Below are positions 9,304 to 17,683 of a DNA stretch of 64,000 nucleotides, in pieces. A program made the position numbers and the translations under genes. The notes beneath the pieces are model-generated. The model made no database searches. It saw only the letters and a program-made list of their open reading frames with translations, and was not told the origin of the DNA. How positions within the stretch are numbered: the first letter of the stretch is position 1; every line of letters begins with the position of its first letter. Source of the stretch: Acidiphilium acidophilum. GTDB lineage: Bacteria > Pseudomonadota > Alphaproteobacteria > Acetobacterales > Acetobacteraceae. The DNA is taken from positions 2,091,501 to 2,155,500 of the forward strand of contig NZ_JAWXYB010000018.1 of the NCBI RefSeq assembly GCF_033842475.1. Reading direction: 5' to 3'.

Positions 9304-10530
9304 CTCATAGACCGGCTCGCTGGTGCCGCCCTTGATTTTCCGGATGAAGTATTTCTCGAAGCCGATCTTGGCGAGATGGACCCATTTGCCGTCGGCGGAC
9401 CAGTTGACGTCGCGCGGCGGCAATTGCGGCTGGGCGACGAACACCACGCCGCCATCGCCGAAATCGGCGATGCACACGGCATTCCAGGTCGGCTTGGTGT
9501 CGGGTGCGCGGTTGCGCAGCAGCGCGCCGATATTATGCGCCGTCGCGGTGACCATCGATTCGATCATGAAACCGGTTTTCGGCACGCCGACCGGCACCGG
9601 AGTCGGCCCGATCGGCGGGATCGCGACGCAGACGCCGACCGAGAACACGTTCTGAAAGGTCGGGTTGCGCTGATACTCGTCGATCAGCACGAAGCCGCGC
9701 GGATTGACCAGCCCCTCGATGCCCTTGATCGCGGCGACACCACGGAACGGCGGCATCATCATCGAAAACTTGAAGGGCAACTCGTGGGTTTTGATCACGC
9801 TGCCATCAGTGCCGACTTCTTCGGAGACCATTTTACCGGCGGTGATTTCCTTGACCCGCGCATTGGTGATCCACTTGATGTGCCGGTTGCGCAACTCGCT
9901 TTCCAGCAGACCCTTGGTGTCGCCCACCCCATCGAGCCCGAGATGCCCGATATACGGTTCCGGGGTAACGTAGGTCATCGGCACCTTGCTGCGCAGCTTG
10001 CGCTTGCGGAGTTCGGTGTCGAGGATCAGGGCGAATTCATAGGCCGGTCCGAAGCAGGAGACGCCCTGCGCGGCACCGATGACGACCGGGCCGGGATTGC
10101 GGCACAATTCCTCGAAGCCTTCATAGGCCTGGACGGCATGCCCGGTTTCGCAAATCGAAAACGTGTGCGCGTCGGGGCCGAGGCCGGGAATTTCATCGAA
10201 CGCAAGATCAGGCCCGGTCGCGATCACGAGATAATCGTATTTGAACGCGCTGCCGTCATGCAGGGTGATGCTGTTATTGGCCGGATCGACCCGCTGCGCC
10301 GGGTGGGGGATGAAATTGATCTTTTTCTTCTTCATCACGGCAGTGAGATCGACTTCGACGTCTTTCCGGGTCCGCCATCCCACCGCCACCCAGGGGTTCG
10401 AGGGGTAGAACTGATAAGACGGGCTGCTGCCGATGACGGTTATACGATCCCCCGCCCGCAATTCGGGCACGAGTTCATAGGCCATCAAGCTTCCGCCAAG
10501 TCCGGCACCCATAACAACGATTTCAGCCAC
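9304..10530 (-). pseudogene. sqr: Sulfide:quinone oxidoreductase, 3' end replaced by IS
   Basis: This FAD enzyme oxidises sulfide to sulfur or polysulfide and passes electrons to membrane quinone. Visible features are the FAD-binding GAGLGGSLMAYE near residue 8, YDYLVIATGPD near 98, and active-site cysteines C127 (SICETG), C159 (GVSCFGPAYE) and C353 (NAVCIADFGD). They match Cys128, Cys160 and Cys356 of Acidithiobacillus ferrooxidans SQR. Native coding ends at E409. The frame then runs about 73 codons into the IS5 element, to a stop at 9082, giving a hybrid 482-residue protein without its last 24 native residues. The core is intact, so some activity is possible, but membrane binding may be harmed. 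It heads the minus-strand gene series. Confidence 0.92.
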
Positions 10531-10735
10531 TTACGTCCTCCTCTTGAACTTAATTATTATTGTGCAGCGCAGCGGAATTCTTAGACGTCACAGTCTTATT
10601 ACTCTGCCGACTTTGATATATCAAGCGGTAAGAATATGTCCATCTAAATAAATCGTGCCGGTGTTTATCGGTTGAGCGACGGGAACAGTCACGCTACACC
10701 ATACGGAAGGGAAAAACGTCCAAAGGCAGATCGAC
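10531..10735. promoter_or_regulatory. Divergent sqr / wHTH intergenic region with palindrome
   Basis: This 205-base AT-richer gap lies between the sqr start and the plus-strand 94-residue gene, so it should hold both promoters. It contains the perfect 12-base palindrome TTGATATATCAA at 10613-10624, a likely operator. The half-site resembles FNR (TTGAT), but the spacing is two bases short. Whether the ArsR-type regulator nearby binds here is untested. Confidence 0.5.
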
Positions 10736-11020
10736 ATGATCCACCGCAAACTTCAGTTCGCGATCCTTGCCTGTTGTTCTGATGAGGCGCTGCGGTTTAT
10801 TGATATCGCACAGACGGTTCGGTCACGGTTTGGTGATGAACACGGTTTTGCGGCGGATAGCGACATTCGTGCCCTTCTGCATGGGTTCGTGAAAGCGGGG
10901 CTCGTCGCCATGCAGACCGGTGGTTGTGGCGGGGGTGGAACCTATTCGCTGAGCGAGGAAGGTTTCGAAGAACTCGAATCATTCATGCTCGATGAGCAGT
11001 TATTCGGGTTGTTGTGCTGA
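10736..11020 (+). CDS. Small Cys-containing winged-helix-like protein
   Basis: I do not recognise a named family for this 94-residue protein. Its layout (RFIDIAQTVRSRF, ADSDIRALLHGFVKAGLVAMQ, GTYSLSEEGFEELESFM) looks like a winged helix of the PadR/ArsR type: helix-helix-recognition helix, then a wing with a Gly-rich turn. It has cysteines at C13, C14, C64 (inside GGCGGGG) and C94, the last residue. It is transcribed away from sqr and convergent with the ArsR-type gene, whose stop is 15 bases away. It could be a second thiol-based regulator of the sulfide locus (inference). Confidence 0.65.
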   Translation: MIHRKLQFAILACCSDEALRFIDIAQTVRSRFGDEHGFAADSDIRALLHGFVKAGLVAMQTGGCGGGGTYSLSEEGFEELESFMLDEQLFGLLC

Positions 11021-11035
11021 AAACCAGGGATCGAA

Positions 11036-11320
11036 CTACGATTGCTGGCAGAAATTCTTGTAGATCACCTTGACCAGTTGATGTGCCGCATCGCTGTCGA
11101 GCGAGTAATAGATGGAGCGCGATACGCGGCGGCATTTCACCACACCCTCGGCACGCAATATCTTCAATTGCTGCGACAAATGCGACTGGCGGATTTTTAT
11201 CTTCTCTTCCAGTTCGTTTACAGTGAACTCGCCATAGGTCAGGTGGCAGAGAATCATGATCCGATGGGGATTGGCCATGATGCTGAGGAAGTGCGAAACC
11301 TGACTAGCCTTTGCCATCAT
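11036..11320 (-). pseudogene. BigR/SqrR-like ArsR regulator, 3' part after ISAs1 insertion
   Basis: This is the DNA-binding body of an ArsR-family repressor: ANPHRIMILCHL, recognition helix RQSHLSQQLKILRAEGVV and wing RRVSRSIYYSL. Cysteines C25 and C91 lie exactly 66 residues apart, as in BigR (Cys42/Cys108) and SqrR (Cys41/Cys107), which form a sulfur link in response to sulfide or persulfide. A further Cys is at 63. ISAs1 inserted at the ATG at 11318-11320, removing 28 upstream codons. Those codons now lie at 12615-12699 and join in frame to give a 122-residue ancestral protein. The remaining 94 residues keep an ATG and all DNA-binding parts, so it may still work if transcribed from the element. 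Confidence 0.85.
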
Positions 11321-11329
11321 GGCGTGGAC

Positions 11330-12614
11330 CAGGGCTGTTCAACCCTCTGAACTGATGGTTCACTGGGTCCGATATGCAACAGGACGTCGGAAATTGAGGC
11401 GTCGAGCATTTTGCGGATTCCCGCCGGGATCGATCTGGGATTCGTGGGGAGGTAACCGATTCGGAGGTTACCATGGCCACGTTCACCCCGTTGCTCGACA
11501 TCCTGGCTGATGTCCCTGACCCACGCCGCGCGGAGGGCAAACTCTACAAGTTGCCCCACGTGCTTTTGTTTTCGATCCTCGCGATCGTGAGCGGCAGCGA
11601 TTCCTATCGCGGTATCGTCACGTTCATCGACACCCATCGCCGCACCCTCAACCGCAGCTTTGGTTTGAAATGGCGCCGCGCACCGTCGCATACCTCGATC
11701 CGCTACATCCTCCAGGGGCTCGATCCGATCGGGGTGGAGGCGGTCTTTCGTCGGCATGCAGCACTTCTGCACGCGGCCAACGCCAAGCCCGGTGCTGCCA
11801 GCATCGCACTGGACGGCAAGACCCTGCGCGGCAGCTTCGACAAGTTCCACGATCGAACCGCCGCTCACGTGCTCAGCGCCTTCGCCACCGACACCAAACT
11901 CGTGCTGGCGCACCTCGATATCGATGCGAAATCCAATGAGATCCCGGCAGCTCAGACACTGCTTGCCGAGCTCGGTATCGCTGAGGACGCCATCGTCACC
12001 CTCGATGCGCTGCACTGTCAAAAAAACTCTTCGAGGTCGCCCAGGACGCCAAAATCGGCCTGATCGTTCAGCTCAAGGACAATCAGCCGACCCTGAAAGC
12101 CGCGATTGAACACCTGGCCGCGACGGCCGCCTCGCACGATCGCGCCCAAAGCCGCAATCATGGCCGCAATCGCGATGAAACCCGTGCCGTCACTGTCTTC
12201 GATCCGGCCGACGCACTCGCCGACACCGATTGGCATCCCCACGTCGCCGCGATCATACAAGTGGAGCGCTCGGTCGTGACACGCAGCCCCGCAACCGGGC
12301 TGCTCCACTCGACAACGGAAACCGCCTTCTACATCGCGAACCGCCCGATCACCGCCGCTCGGGCCGGCGTGGCCATCCGCGCGCATTGGAAAATCGAAAA
12401 CACCTCGCATTACACAAGGGATGTCACTATGGGCGAAGACCGGTCGCGCATCCGAACCAACCCGGGCATCTTCGCCCGCTTACGCAGCTTCGGCTTCAAT
12501 ATCCTGATGGTCAGCAAGACTGGCACCATGAAGCAAGACCGATACCGCGCAGCGCTCGCCGGCATCCAACACCTGCTCTCACTCGTCGCTATATCAAAGC
12601 GTTGAACAGCCGTG
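11330..12614 (+). mobile_element. ISAs1-family insertion sequence, copy 1 (1285 bp)
   Basis: The ends are CAGGGCTGTTCAA (11330-11342) and TTGAACAGCCGTG (12602-12614), a 13-base inverted repeat with one mismatch. The 10-base target duplication TGGCGTGGAC is at 11320-11329 and 12615-12624. A second copy of the same length lies at 50669-51953. The element splits the ArsR-type regulator. Its transposase runs away from the remaining regulator fragment. Confidence 0.95.
11473..12605 (+). CDS. ISAs1-family transposase, two frames joined at an A7 run
   Basis: The first frame (11473-12063) begins MATFTPLLDILADVPDPRRA and includes DGKTLRGSFDK and VTLDALHCQK. At C-A7-C (12019-12027) the conserved sequence moves to the -1 frame (KKLFEVAQDAKIGLIVQLKDNQP) and continues to RAHWKIENTSHYTRDVTMGED and the end at 12605. 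The DDE-type catalytic residues are therefore spread over both frames. The same A7 and shift occur in copy 2, which points to programmed -1 frameshifting or to spread of one mutated copy. The joined protein would be about 378 residues, the usual family length. Confidence 0.88.
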
Positions 12615-12699
12615 TGGCGTGGACATCGATGCCGGTGGAGCCGGCCGGTCGGGTTTCGTCGGCCCATTTGACTTGGTCGGATAGTGAAGCCGTGGTCAT
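12615..12699 (-). pseudogene. 5' remnant of the BigR/SqrR-like regulator gene
   Basis: ATG at 12697-12699, preceded by GCGAGGATCGC, opens 28 codons (MTTASLSDQVKW to IDVHA). They run straight into the target duplication and join the fragment at 11036-11320 in frame once ISAs1 is removed. This was the native start and promoter side of the regulator. The native promoter now drives only this short peptide before reading into the element. Confidence 0.85.
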
Positions 12700-12807
12700 G
12701 CGATCCTCGCTGACGCTCGTTTTAAGTAAACTTATGCGTGGTCAGTAATTTTTCCAGTTTTCCGGGTCAATTCAAATAAAGTCAAGCGAGGCCGGCGGGC
12801 GCACCTG

Positions 12808-13149
12808 CTAGGCGTCGGCCTGATCGAACGCCTCCAGCGCCTGCGCGGCGTACATGGTTGCCGGGCCACCGCCCATGAAAATCGCCACCCCCAACATGTC
12901 CGAAACCTCCTCACGCGTCGCCCCGGCCCGCGCCGCATCCCGCCCGTGATAGGCGATGCAGGGCTGGCACCGCGTCACCACGCCGATCGCGAGGGCGATG
13001 AGTTCCTTGGTCTTGCGATCCAGCGCGCCACTGGTGTGGGCCCACCGCCCCATCATGCCAAAGGCGTTCATGATCTGCGGGTTGGCTTCGCGCAGTTTGA
13101 GAATCGAGGCGTCGAGCGTCGCTGCCATTTCCGGCCAGTCTTCGATCAT
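12808..13149 (-). CDS. Carboxymuconolactone decarboxylase-family (AhpD-like) protein
   Basis: This 113-residue all-helical protein has the CMD-family core DRKTKELIALAIGVVTRCQPCIAYH. The C61-x-x-C64 pair followed by His marks AhpD-type alkylhydroperoxidase activity rather than true decarboxylases, which lack it. It is usually a homotrimer or hexamer working in peroxide or thiol chemistry. It is transcribed toward the interrupted regulator, ending about 108 bases before it, so the two may once have been linked. The start at 13149 has no strong ribosome site. Confidence 0.88.
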   Translation of the reverse strand: MIEDWPEMAATLDASILKLREANPQIMNAFGMMGRWAHTSGALDRKTKELIALAIGVVTRCQPCIAYHGRDAARAGATREEVSDMLGVAIFMGGGPATMYAAQALEAFDQADA

Positions 13150-13295
13150 GAACCATCCTCCCGTTTATTTCGCCGTTTATGTCGCGTTGACCGACCTATA
13201 GCGCGATCGGCGCGGATTGCGGCATTGTTTTTCCCGCCTGACAAATTTTTGACTCGGGGGGATGGGCACCAGTGAAACCGTGAAATGTCGCTGAC

Positions 13296-13369
13296 TGGCT
13301 GGGGGACCTGGATTCGAACCAGGGCTGTCCGGGTCAGAGCCGGAAGTTCTACCGCTAAACTATCCCCCA
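13296..13369 (-). tRNA. tRNA-Gln (CTG)
   Basis: The minus strand folds as a full cloverleaf: acceptor TGGGGGA / TCCCCCA, D arm with AGCGGTAG loop, anticodon stem TCCGG/CCGGA with loop CTCTGAC (anticodon CTG), and T arm CTGGT-TCGAATC-CAGG. The discriminator is G and CCA is encoded (13296-13298). Confidence 0.95.
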
Positions 13370-13503
13370 GGCGGAAACCTGTGCGGAATGTCCCTAGCAT
13401 CCCGAACACCGCGAAGCAAACGGCACCATCACGCAATCAAATCCATGCGATATGCAATTCTGGCTTGCTCTGCGGCCATAGGTGGGCTCATTATATAAAC
13501 GTC

Positions 13504-14601
13504 ATGGCAAGCGACTATGTACTGCCGAACGTCCCCCTGCCGATCCGGGGCCCAGCCGAGCGACGCACCACCATCGGCGTCGCTGCGGTGGAACGGCGTG
13601 CCCGGCCTCCGGCCTTCGCCGCGATCGATCTCGGGACCAATAATTGCCGGATGCTGGTGGGCGTGCCGAGCGGCGGCGGGTTTCACGTTCTGGATAGTTT
13701 CAGCCGCGTGGTCCGGCTCGGCGAAGGCCTGTACCGGACCGGCACGCTCTCGGACGATGCGATGGACCGCGCGATCGGTGCGCTCTCCGCCTGTGCCGAG
13801 CGCCTGCACCGCTGGCAGGTCAGCGATATCCGCGCGATCGCGACGGAAGCCTGCCGCCAGGCGGAAAACGGCGCCGCCTTCGTTGCCCGCGCCCGCGCCG
13901 CCACCGGCCTGCCGATCGAAACCATTTCGCCGCGCGAGGAAGTCGGCCTCGCGATGGAAAGTTGCGCCTCGCTGATCAATCAGGCGGAGCGCCGCGCCCT
14001 GCTGTTCGACATCGGCGGCGGCTCGACCGAGATCGCCTGGGTCCGGGTGCCCGGCCCGCACGGCGACACCGACCGCTCATTGCCGCAATTGATCGGCTAT
14101 CATACGATTCCGGTCGGGGTGGTGACGCTTTCGGAGCGTTGCGCCGGGTGTTGCGAAAGTGAAATGGGCTTCACCGCCGTGGTCGAGGAAATCAAATCCC
14201 TGCTGCGGCCGTTCGAGCAGATCCACCGGATCGGTCAGGAAATCCGCCAGGGCGGGGTGCGTCTGATCGGCACCAGCGGCACCGTCACCACCATCGCCGG
14301 CATCGCGCTCAATCTCGACCGGTATCGGCGCGGCGCGATCGACGGGGCGGTGCTTGCGCGCGAACAGGTCGCCGGCGGTCTTGCGGCGATTCGCGCCATG
14401 GGGCCGTCCGGCCTCGCAGAACACCCCTGCATCGGCCCCGACCGGGTCGATTTCGTGCTGCCCGGCTGCGCGATTTTCGCCGCCATCGAAGACATGTGGC
14501 CGGCGAGCGAACTCGCGGTCGCCGATCGCGGGCTGCGGGAGGGCATGCTGATGCGCCTGATCCGCAACGCCCGCGCCAAACCCCGCCGCTTCCAGGCCTG
14601 A
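13504..14601 (+). CDS. ppx/gppA: Ppx/GppA family exopolyphosphatase / pppGpp phosphatase
   Basis: This 365-residue cytoplasmic phosphatase hydrolyses polyphosphate or the guanosine pentaphosphate alarmone. It shows the ASKHA fold: phosphate-1 loop AIDLGTNNCRMLVG near residue 39, catalytic Glu region TEACRQAENG, EEVGLAMES, DIGGGSTEIAWV and GTSGTVTTIAGI. The start at 13504 follows a non-coding gap after the tRNA; the open frame begins earlier but there crosses the tRNA. rlmE starts 25 bases downstream, a pairing seen in many alphaproteobacteria. Choosing between Ppx and GppA from sequence alone is not safe. Confidence 0.9.
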   Translation: MASDYVLPNVPLPIRGPAERRTTIGVAAVERRARPPAFAAIDLGTNNCRMLVGVPSGGGFHVLDSFSRVVRLGEGLYRTGTLSDDAMDRAIGALSACAERLHRWQVSDIRAIATEACRQAENGAAFVARARAATGLPIETISPREEVGLAMESCASLINQAERRALLFDIGGGSTEIAWVRVPGPHGDTDRSLPQLIGYHTIPVGVVTLSERCAGCCESEMGFTAVVEEIKSLLRPFEQIHRIGQEIRQGGVRLIGTSGTVTTIAGIALNLDRYRRGAIDGAVLAREQVAGGLAAIRAMGPSGLAEHPCIGPDRVDFVLPGCAIFAAIEDMWPASELAVADRGLREGMLMRLIRNARAKPRRFQA

Positions 14602-14626
14602 TCCACCCCAACCAGAACTGACCCCG

Positions 14627-15301
14627 ATGACCGATGACATCTCGCCCGGCCGCCGCACCACGGTCCGGCTGAAATCCGCGCGCAAGCACAAGCCCTCGTC
14701 GCAGAAATGGCTGACCCGCCAGTTGAACGATCCCTATGTCGAGGCGGCCAGGGCCAAGGGCTATCGCTCGCGCGCCGCGTTCAAACTGGTCGAGCTCGAT
14801 GACAAGTTCAGCCTGATCGGCAAATCGAGCCGCGTGGTCGATCTCGGTGCGGCCCCCGGCGGCTGGACCCAGATCGCGCTGGCGCGGGGGGCGGCGCGCG
14901 TCGTCGGGATCGACCTGCTGGCGATCGACCCGATTCCGGGAGCGACCTTGCTGCAGGGGGATTTTCAGGCCGAGGCGATGGAAACCGCGCTGCGCGAGGC
15001 GCTGGGCGGACGCGCCGATCTGGTGTTGTCGGACATGGCGCCCAACACCACCGGCCACATGGCGACCGATCACCTCCGCATCATGGGCCTCGCCGAACTG
15101 GCGCTCGATTTCGCGTTCAAGACGCTCGAACCAGGTGGCGGGTTCGTGACCAAGCTGTTTCAGGGCGGCGCGCAGGGCGGCATGCTGGCGCTGCTGAAAC
15201 GCCGGTTCGAACTGGTCCGCCATGCCAAACCGGCAGCCAGCCGCAAGGACAGCCGCGAACTCTATCTCGTCGCGACCGGTTACCGGCCCGATCCGTCCTG
15301 A
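14627..15301 (+). CDS. rlmE: 23S rRNA (uridine-2'-O) methyltransferase RlmE
   Basis: This 224-residue FtsJ/RrmJ family enzyme methylates U2552 in the large subunit A-loop using S-adenosylmethionine. A basic N-terminus (RLKSARKHKPSSQKWLTRQ) precedes YRSRAAFKLVELD. The SAM motif is VVDLGAAPGGWTQIA. The catalytic K-D-K-E set is visible as AAFKL, LSDMAPN, VTKLFQGG and SRELYLVA. It follows ppx/gppA closely and its last 22 bases overlap the convergent cca gene. Confidence 0.96.
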   Translation: MTDDISPGRRTTVRLKSARKHKPSSQKWLTRQLNDPYVEAARAKGYRSRAAFKLVELDDKFSLIGKSSRVVDLGAAPGGWTQIALARGAARVVGIDLLAIDPIPGATLLQGDFQAEAMETALREALGGRADLVLSDMAPNTTGHMATDHLRIMGLAELALDFAFKTLEPGGGFVTKLFQGGAQGGMLALLKRRFELVRHAKPAASRKDSRELYLVATGYRPDPS

Positions 15302-16431
15302 ACCGCCATCAGCCGCGCGAGTTCCGCGCGGCAGGCGGCGCGATCCGCCACGCAACCACCCTCCCGCCACCACGCCCGCGTCGCCGCGAGCGCCTGCCCG
15401 ATCCGCGGGCCGGGCGCGCCACCCAGCGCCAGCGCATCGCGCCCTTTCAGCGGAAATTCCGGGCGCGTCATCGCTGCGAGCCGCGCCCGGATGGCCCCGC
15501 GCCCGTCCGCCATCCAGCTGCGACCGATCAGCGCCTCGTGCGGCCAGTCGGCCAGAGCGCGCCGCAGCGCGGCATCATCGGCATCCGCGTCAAGCAGCGG
15601 GGCGCGATGGAGCGAGGCGAGCGTGGTCCGCTCGACCTCCGAAAGTTTCAGCCGCTCCGCGATGCCGGGATCATCCGGCGTCAGGGCCGCGAAGCGCAAC
15701 AGCCGGTCCGCCGGAGCCTCGCGCGCGATCAACCGGTCGAGCGCATCGAGCGATCCGGCTTCGGGAAGAATTTGCGCAAGCACGCCGGTATCGCGCATCA
15801 GATGCAGGGCCGCCTGCGGGTGTTCGGCGGCGAGGATCTTCCCGATCTCCTGCCACACCCGCTCGGCGGACAGGCGCGCCAACCCGCCGCGCAGGGCCGT
15901 GATGGCGGCAATTGCCGCTTGATCCGCGCCGCCATGCCCGTATCGGGCGAAGAACCGGAAAAACCGTAGAATACGGAGATAATCCTCGGTGATCCGCCGC
16001 GCCGGATCGCCGACGAACCGCACCCGGCCCGCCGCCAGATCGTCCTTGCCGCCGAAATAATCGTGGATCGTGCCGTCGCGGTCCATCGACATCGCGTTGA
16101 TGGTGAAATCCCGCCGTGCGGCATCGGCCTGCCAGTCATCGATAAAGATGACCTCGGCATGGCGGCCATCGGTCGCCCGATCATGGCGCAGAGTGGTAAT
16201 TTCGAATGTCTGCGCGCCGAGCAGGGCGGTGACGGTGCCGTGCGCGAGACCGGTGGGAATGACGCGCACGCCCGCCGCTTCAAGCCGGGCGATCACGGCC
16301 TCGGGCGTCAGCGGACTGGCAAGATCAATGTCACTGACCGGCAATCCAGCGAGGCGATCGCGTACCGCGCCGCCGACGATGCGAGCTTCCGGGATGAAGC
16401 GCCAAAGCTGCGACAGGGACTCGCTGATCAT
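15280..16431 (-). CDS. cca: CCA tRNA nucleotidyltransferase / poly(A) polymerase family
   Basis: This 383-residue enzyme adds or repairs the 3' CCA end of tRNAs. The nucleotidyltransferase head has GGAVRDRL and the catalytic DID (SDIDLAS), then RRDFTINAM, DYFGGKDDLAAGRVRFVG and RITEDYLRILRFFRF. The C-terminal helical part is less conserved. The start ATG at 16429-16431 fits the family N-terminus. It is convergent with rlmE and overlaps it by 22 bases. The alphaproteobacterial form lacks the HD domain of E. coli Cca. Confidence 0.95.
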   Translation of the reverse strand: MISESLSQLWRFIPEARIVGGAVRDRLAGLPVSDIDLASPLTPEAVIARLEAAGVRVIPTGLAHGTVTALLGAQTFEITTLRHDRATDGRHAEVIFIDDWQADAARRDFTINAMSMDRDGTIHDYFGGKDDLAAGRVRFVGDPARRITEDYLRILRFFRFFARYGHGGADQAAIAAITALRGGLARLSAERVWQEIGKILAAEHPQAALHLMRDTGVLAQILPEAGSLDALDRLIAREAPADRLLRFAALTPDDPGIAERLKLSEVERTTLASLHRAPLLDADADDAALRRALADWPHEALIGRSWMADGRGAIRARLAAMTRPEFPLKGRDALALGGAPGPRIGQALAATRAWWREGGCVADRAACRAELARLMAVQDGSGR

Positions 16432-16602
16432 GCCGCTCTATGGCCCAGTTTCGCCCCGGTCGGAAACCATTGGCGTCGGTCGATCTTTCCATGAAAAAAT
16501 GTTAACCGAATAGTAATAACTATATTGTAATTATTGCGATGTCGTGCAATTTGCCGAAGGCGATCTGTTATCGCCTGGAAACAAGGATCTGAGGGAGTCT
16601 CA

Positions 16603-17067
16603 ATGAAAAATCTAGCTGGCCGCATCGTCCTGCCGATGCTGTTCATTTTGCCTGCGGCGGGCTGCGCGTCGATCGTGGATGGTACCAACCAGGTTCTTTC
16701 GGTCCAGACCCAGGCGAACGGCGAGTCCGTGGCGGGGGCCGAGTGCGCGCTTACCAGCAACAAGGGCTCGTGGTTCGTCAGGACGCCTGGAACCGTCAGC
16801 GTCCATCGCGGCTATGATGCCCTGAACGTCAAATGCACCAAGGCAGGCTACCAGCCCGCGATACAATCCGTCGCCTCGACCACGAAAGGCATGGCGTTCG
16901 GCAACCTCCTGTTCGGCGGCATCATCGGTGCGGGTGTCGATATGAGCGATGGCGCGGCCTATAACTATCCGAAGCTGATCACCGTTCCCATGAATCCGGT
17001 GCAAACCGCGACGGCATCGCCGGGGTCCAGTTCGGCCAATGGCTCATCCACCCAGCCGGTCGACTGA
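16603..17067 (+). CDS. Small lipoprotein of unknown function
   Basis: This 154-residue protein has a type II signal peptide MKNLAGRIVLPMLFILPAAGC, where the lipobox AAGC would be lipidated at C21. GAGGGAG upstream fixes the start at 16603, later than the first ATG in frame. The mature part has a beta-rich look (QTQANGESVAGAECALTSNKGSW) reminiscent of PEGA-like surface domains, then a Gly-rich hydrophobic patch and a Ser/Pro-rich tail. It faces an AT-rich 171-base promoter region shared with cca and overlaps the convergent Nudix gene by 24 bases. Confidence 0.8.
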   Translation: MKNLAGRIVLPMLFILPAAGCASIVDGTNQVLSVQTQANGESVAGAECALTSNKGSWFVRTPGTVSVHRGYDALNVKCTKAGYQPAIQSVASTTKGMAFGNLLFGGIIGAGVDMSDGAAYNYPKLITVPMNPVQTATASPGSSSANGSSTQPVD

Positions 17068-17670
17068 AGCGGGCGGCTGATCGCGCAACCGAAGCGCCAG
17101 CCGGTACAATATCCACGCCGTCGCGCCCCAGATCACGTGATCCGGATGCGGCCAGACCGGAAACTCCCTGGTGTCGCCGTGCCACGTGCCACGGCGCCAT
17201 TCGGGCAAGGCGGGATCGAGCAGATCCGCGAGGGGGAGCGGAAAAATCGCCGCGACTTCACCCGGAGAGGCCACGAACCGGGGCGCACCGCGGATCAGCC
17301 CGATGACGGGCGTGATGTGGAACCCGGTGCCGGTCGCGAATTCATCGAGGCGCCCGAGCAGATCGACCGTGGCGGGGTCGAGGCCGATCTCCTCCCACGC
17401 CTCACGCAACGCCGCCGCTTCCGGCGACGCATCGCACGGGTCGACCGTGCCGCCCGGAAGGGCGACCTGCCCCGCATGATGGGCGAGACCGGTCGCCCGC
17501 CTCGTCAGCCACACGCCCCGGGCCGGCTCGATCGCCACGAGCACCGCCGCCGCCCGCGTTCCGGACGCGCATGCAACCGAGGCACAGGAGACAGGCCGGT
17601 TCAGCCGGTAGCGAATTTCGTCTTCGTTCATGATCGGCAGCGTTGTGGGCGCGCCAGCGGTCAGGATCAA
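17044..17670 (-). CDS. Nudix hydrolase, CoA pyrophosphatase type
   Basis: The protein has up to 208 residues. The Nudix signature PGGTVDPCDASPEAAALREAWEEIG is preceded by the CoA-specific stretch LTRRATGLAHHAGQVALPGG, typical of NudL/CoAse enzymes that cut coenzyme A or its derivatives. The start is uncertain: TTG at 17670, or ATG at 17631 giving MNEDEIRYRL and 195 residues; neither has a clear ribosome site. It begins just after the DUF1285 gene and is likely in one transcript with it. Confidence 0.9.
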   Translation of the reverse strand: MILTAGAPTTLPIMNEDEIRYRLNRPVSCASVACASGTRAAAVLVAIEPARGVWLTRRATGLAHHAGQVALPGGTVDPCDASPEAAALREAWEEIGLDPATVDLLGRLDEFATGTGFHITPVIGLIRGAPRFVASPGEVAAIFPLPLADLLDPALPEWRRGTWHGDTREFPVWPHPDHVIWGATAWILYRLALRLRDQPPASVDRLGG

Positions 17671-17683
17671 TCGTCAGACCGCT

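Noticed and set aside
9082-10530. 482-residue sqr taken as an intact gene
   Set aside because: The last 73 residues are encoded by the IS element, and the native tail is found on its other side.
10613-10624. FNR box at TTGATATATCAA
   Set aside because: The FNR consensus has four bases between TTGAT and ATCAA; here there are two.
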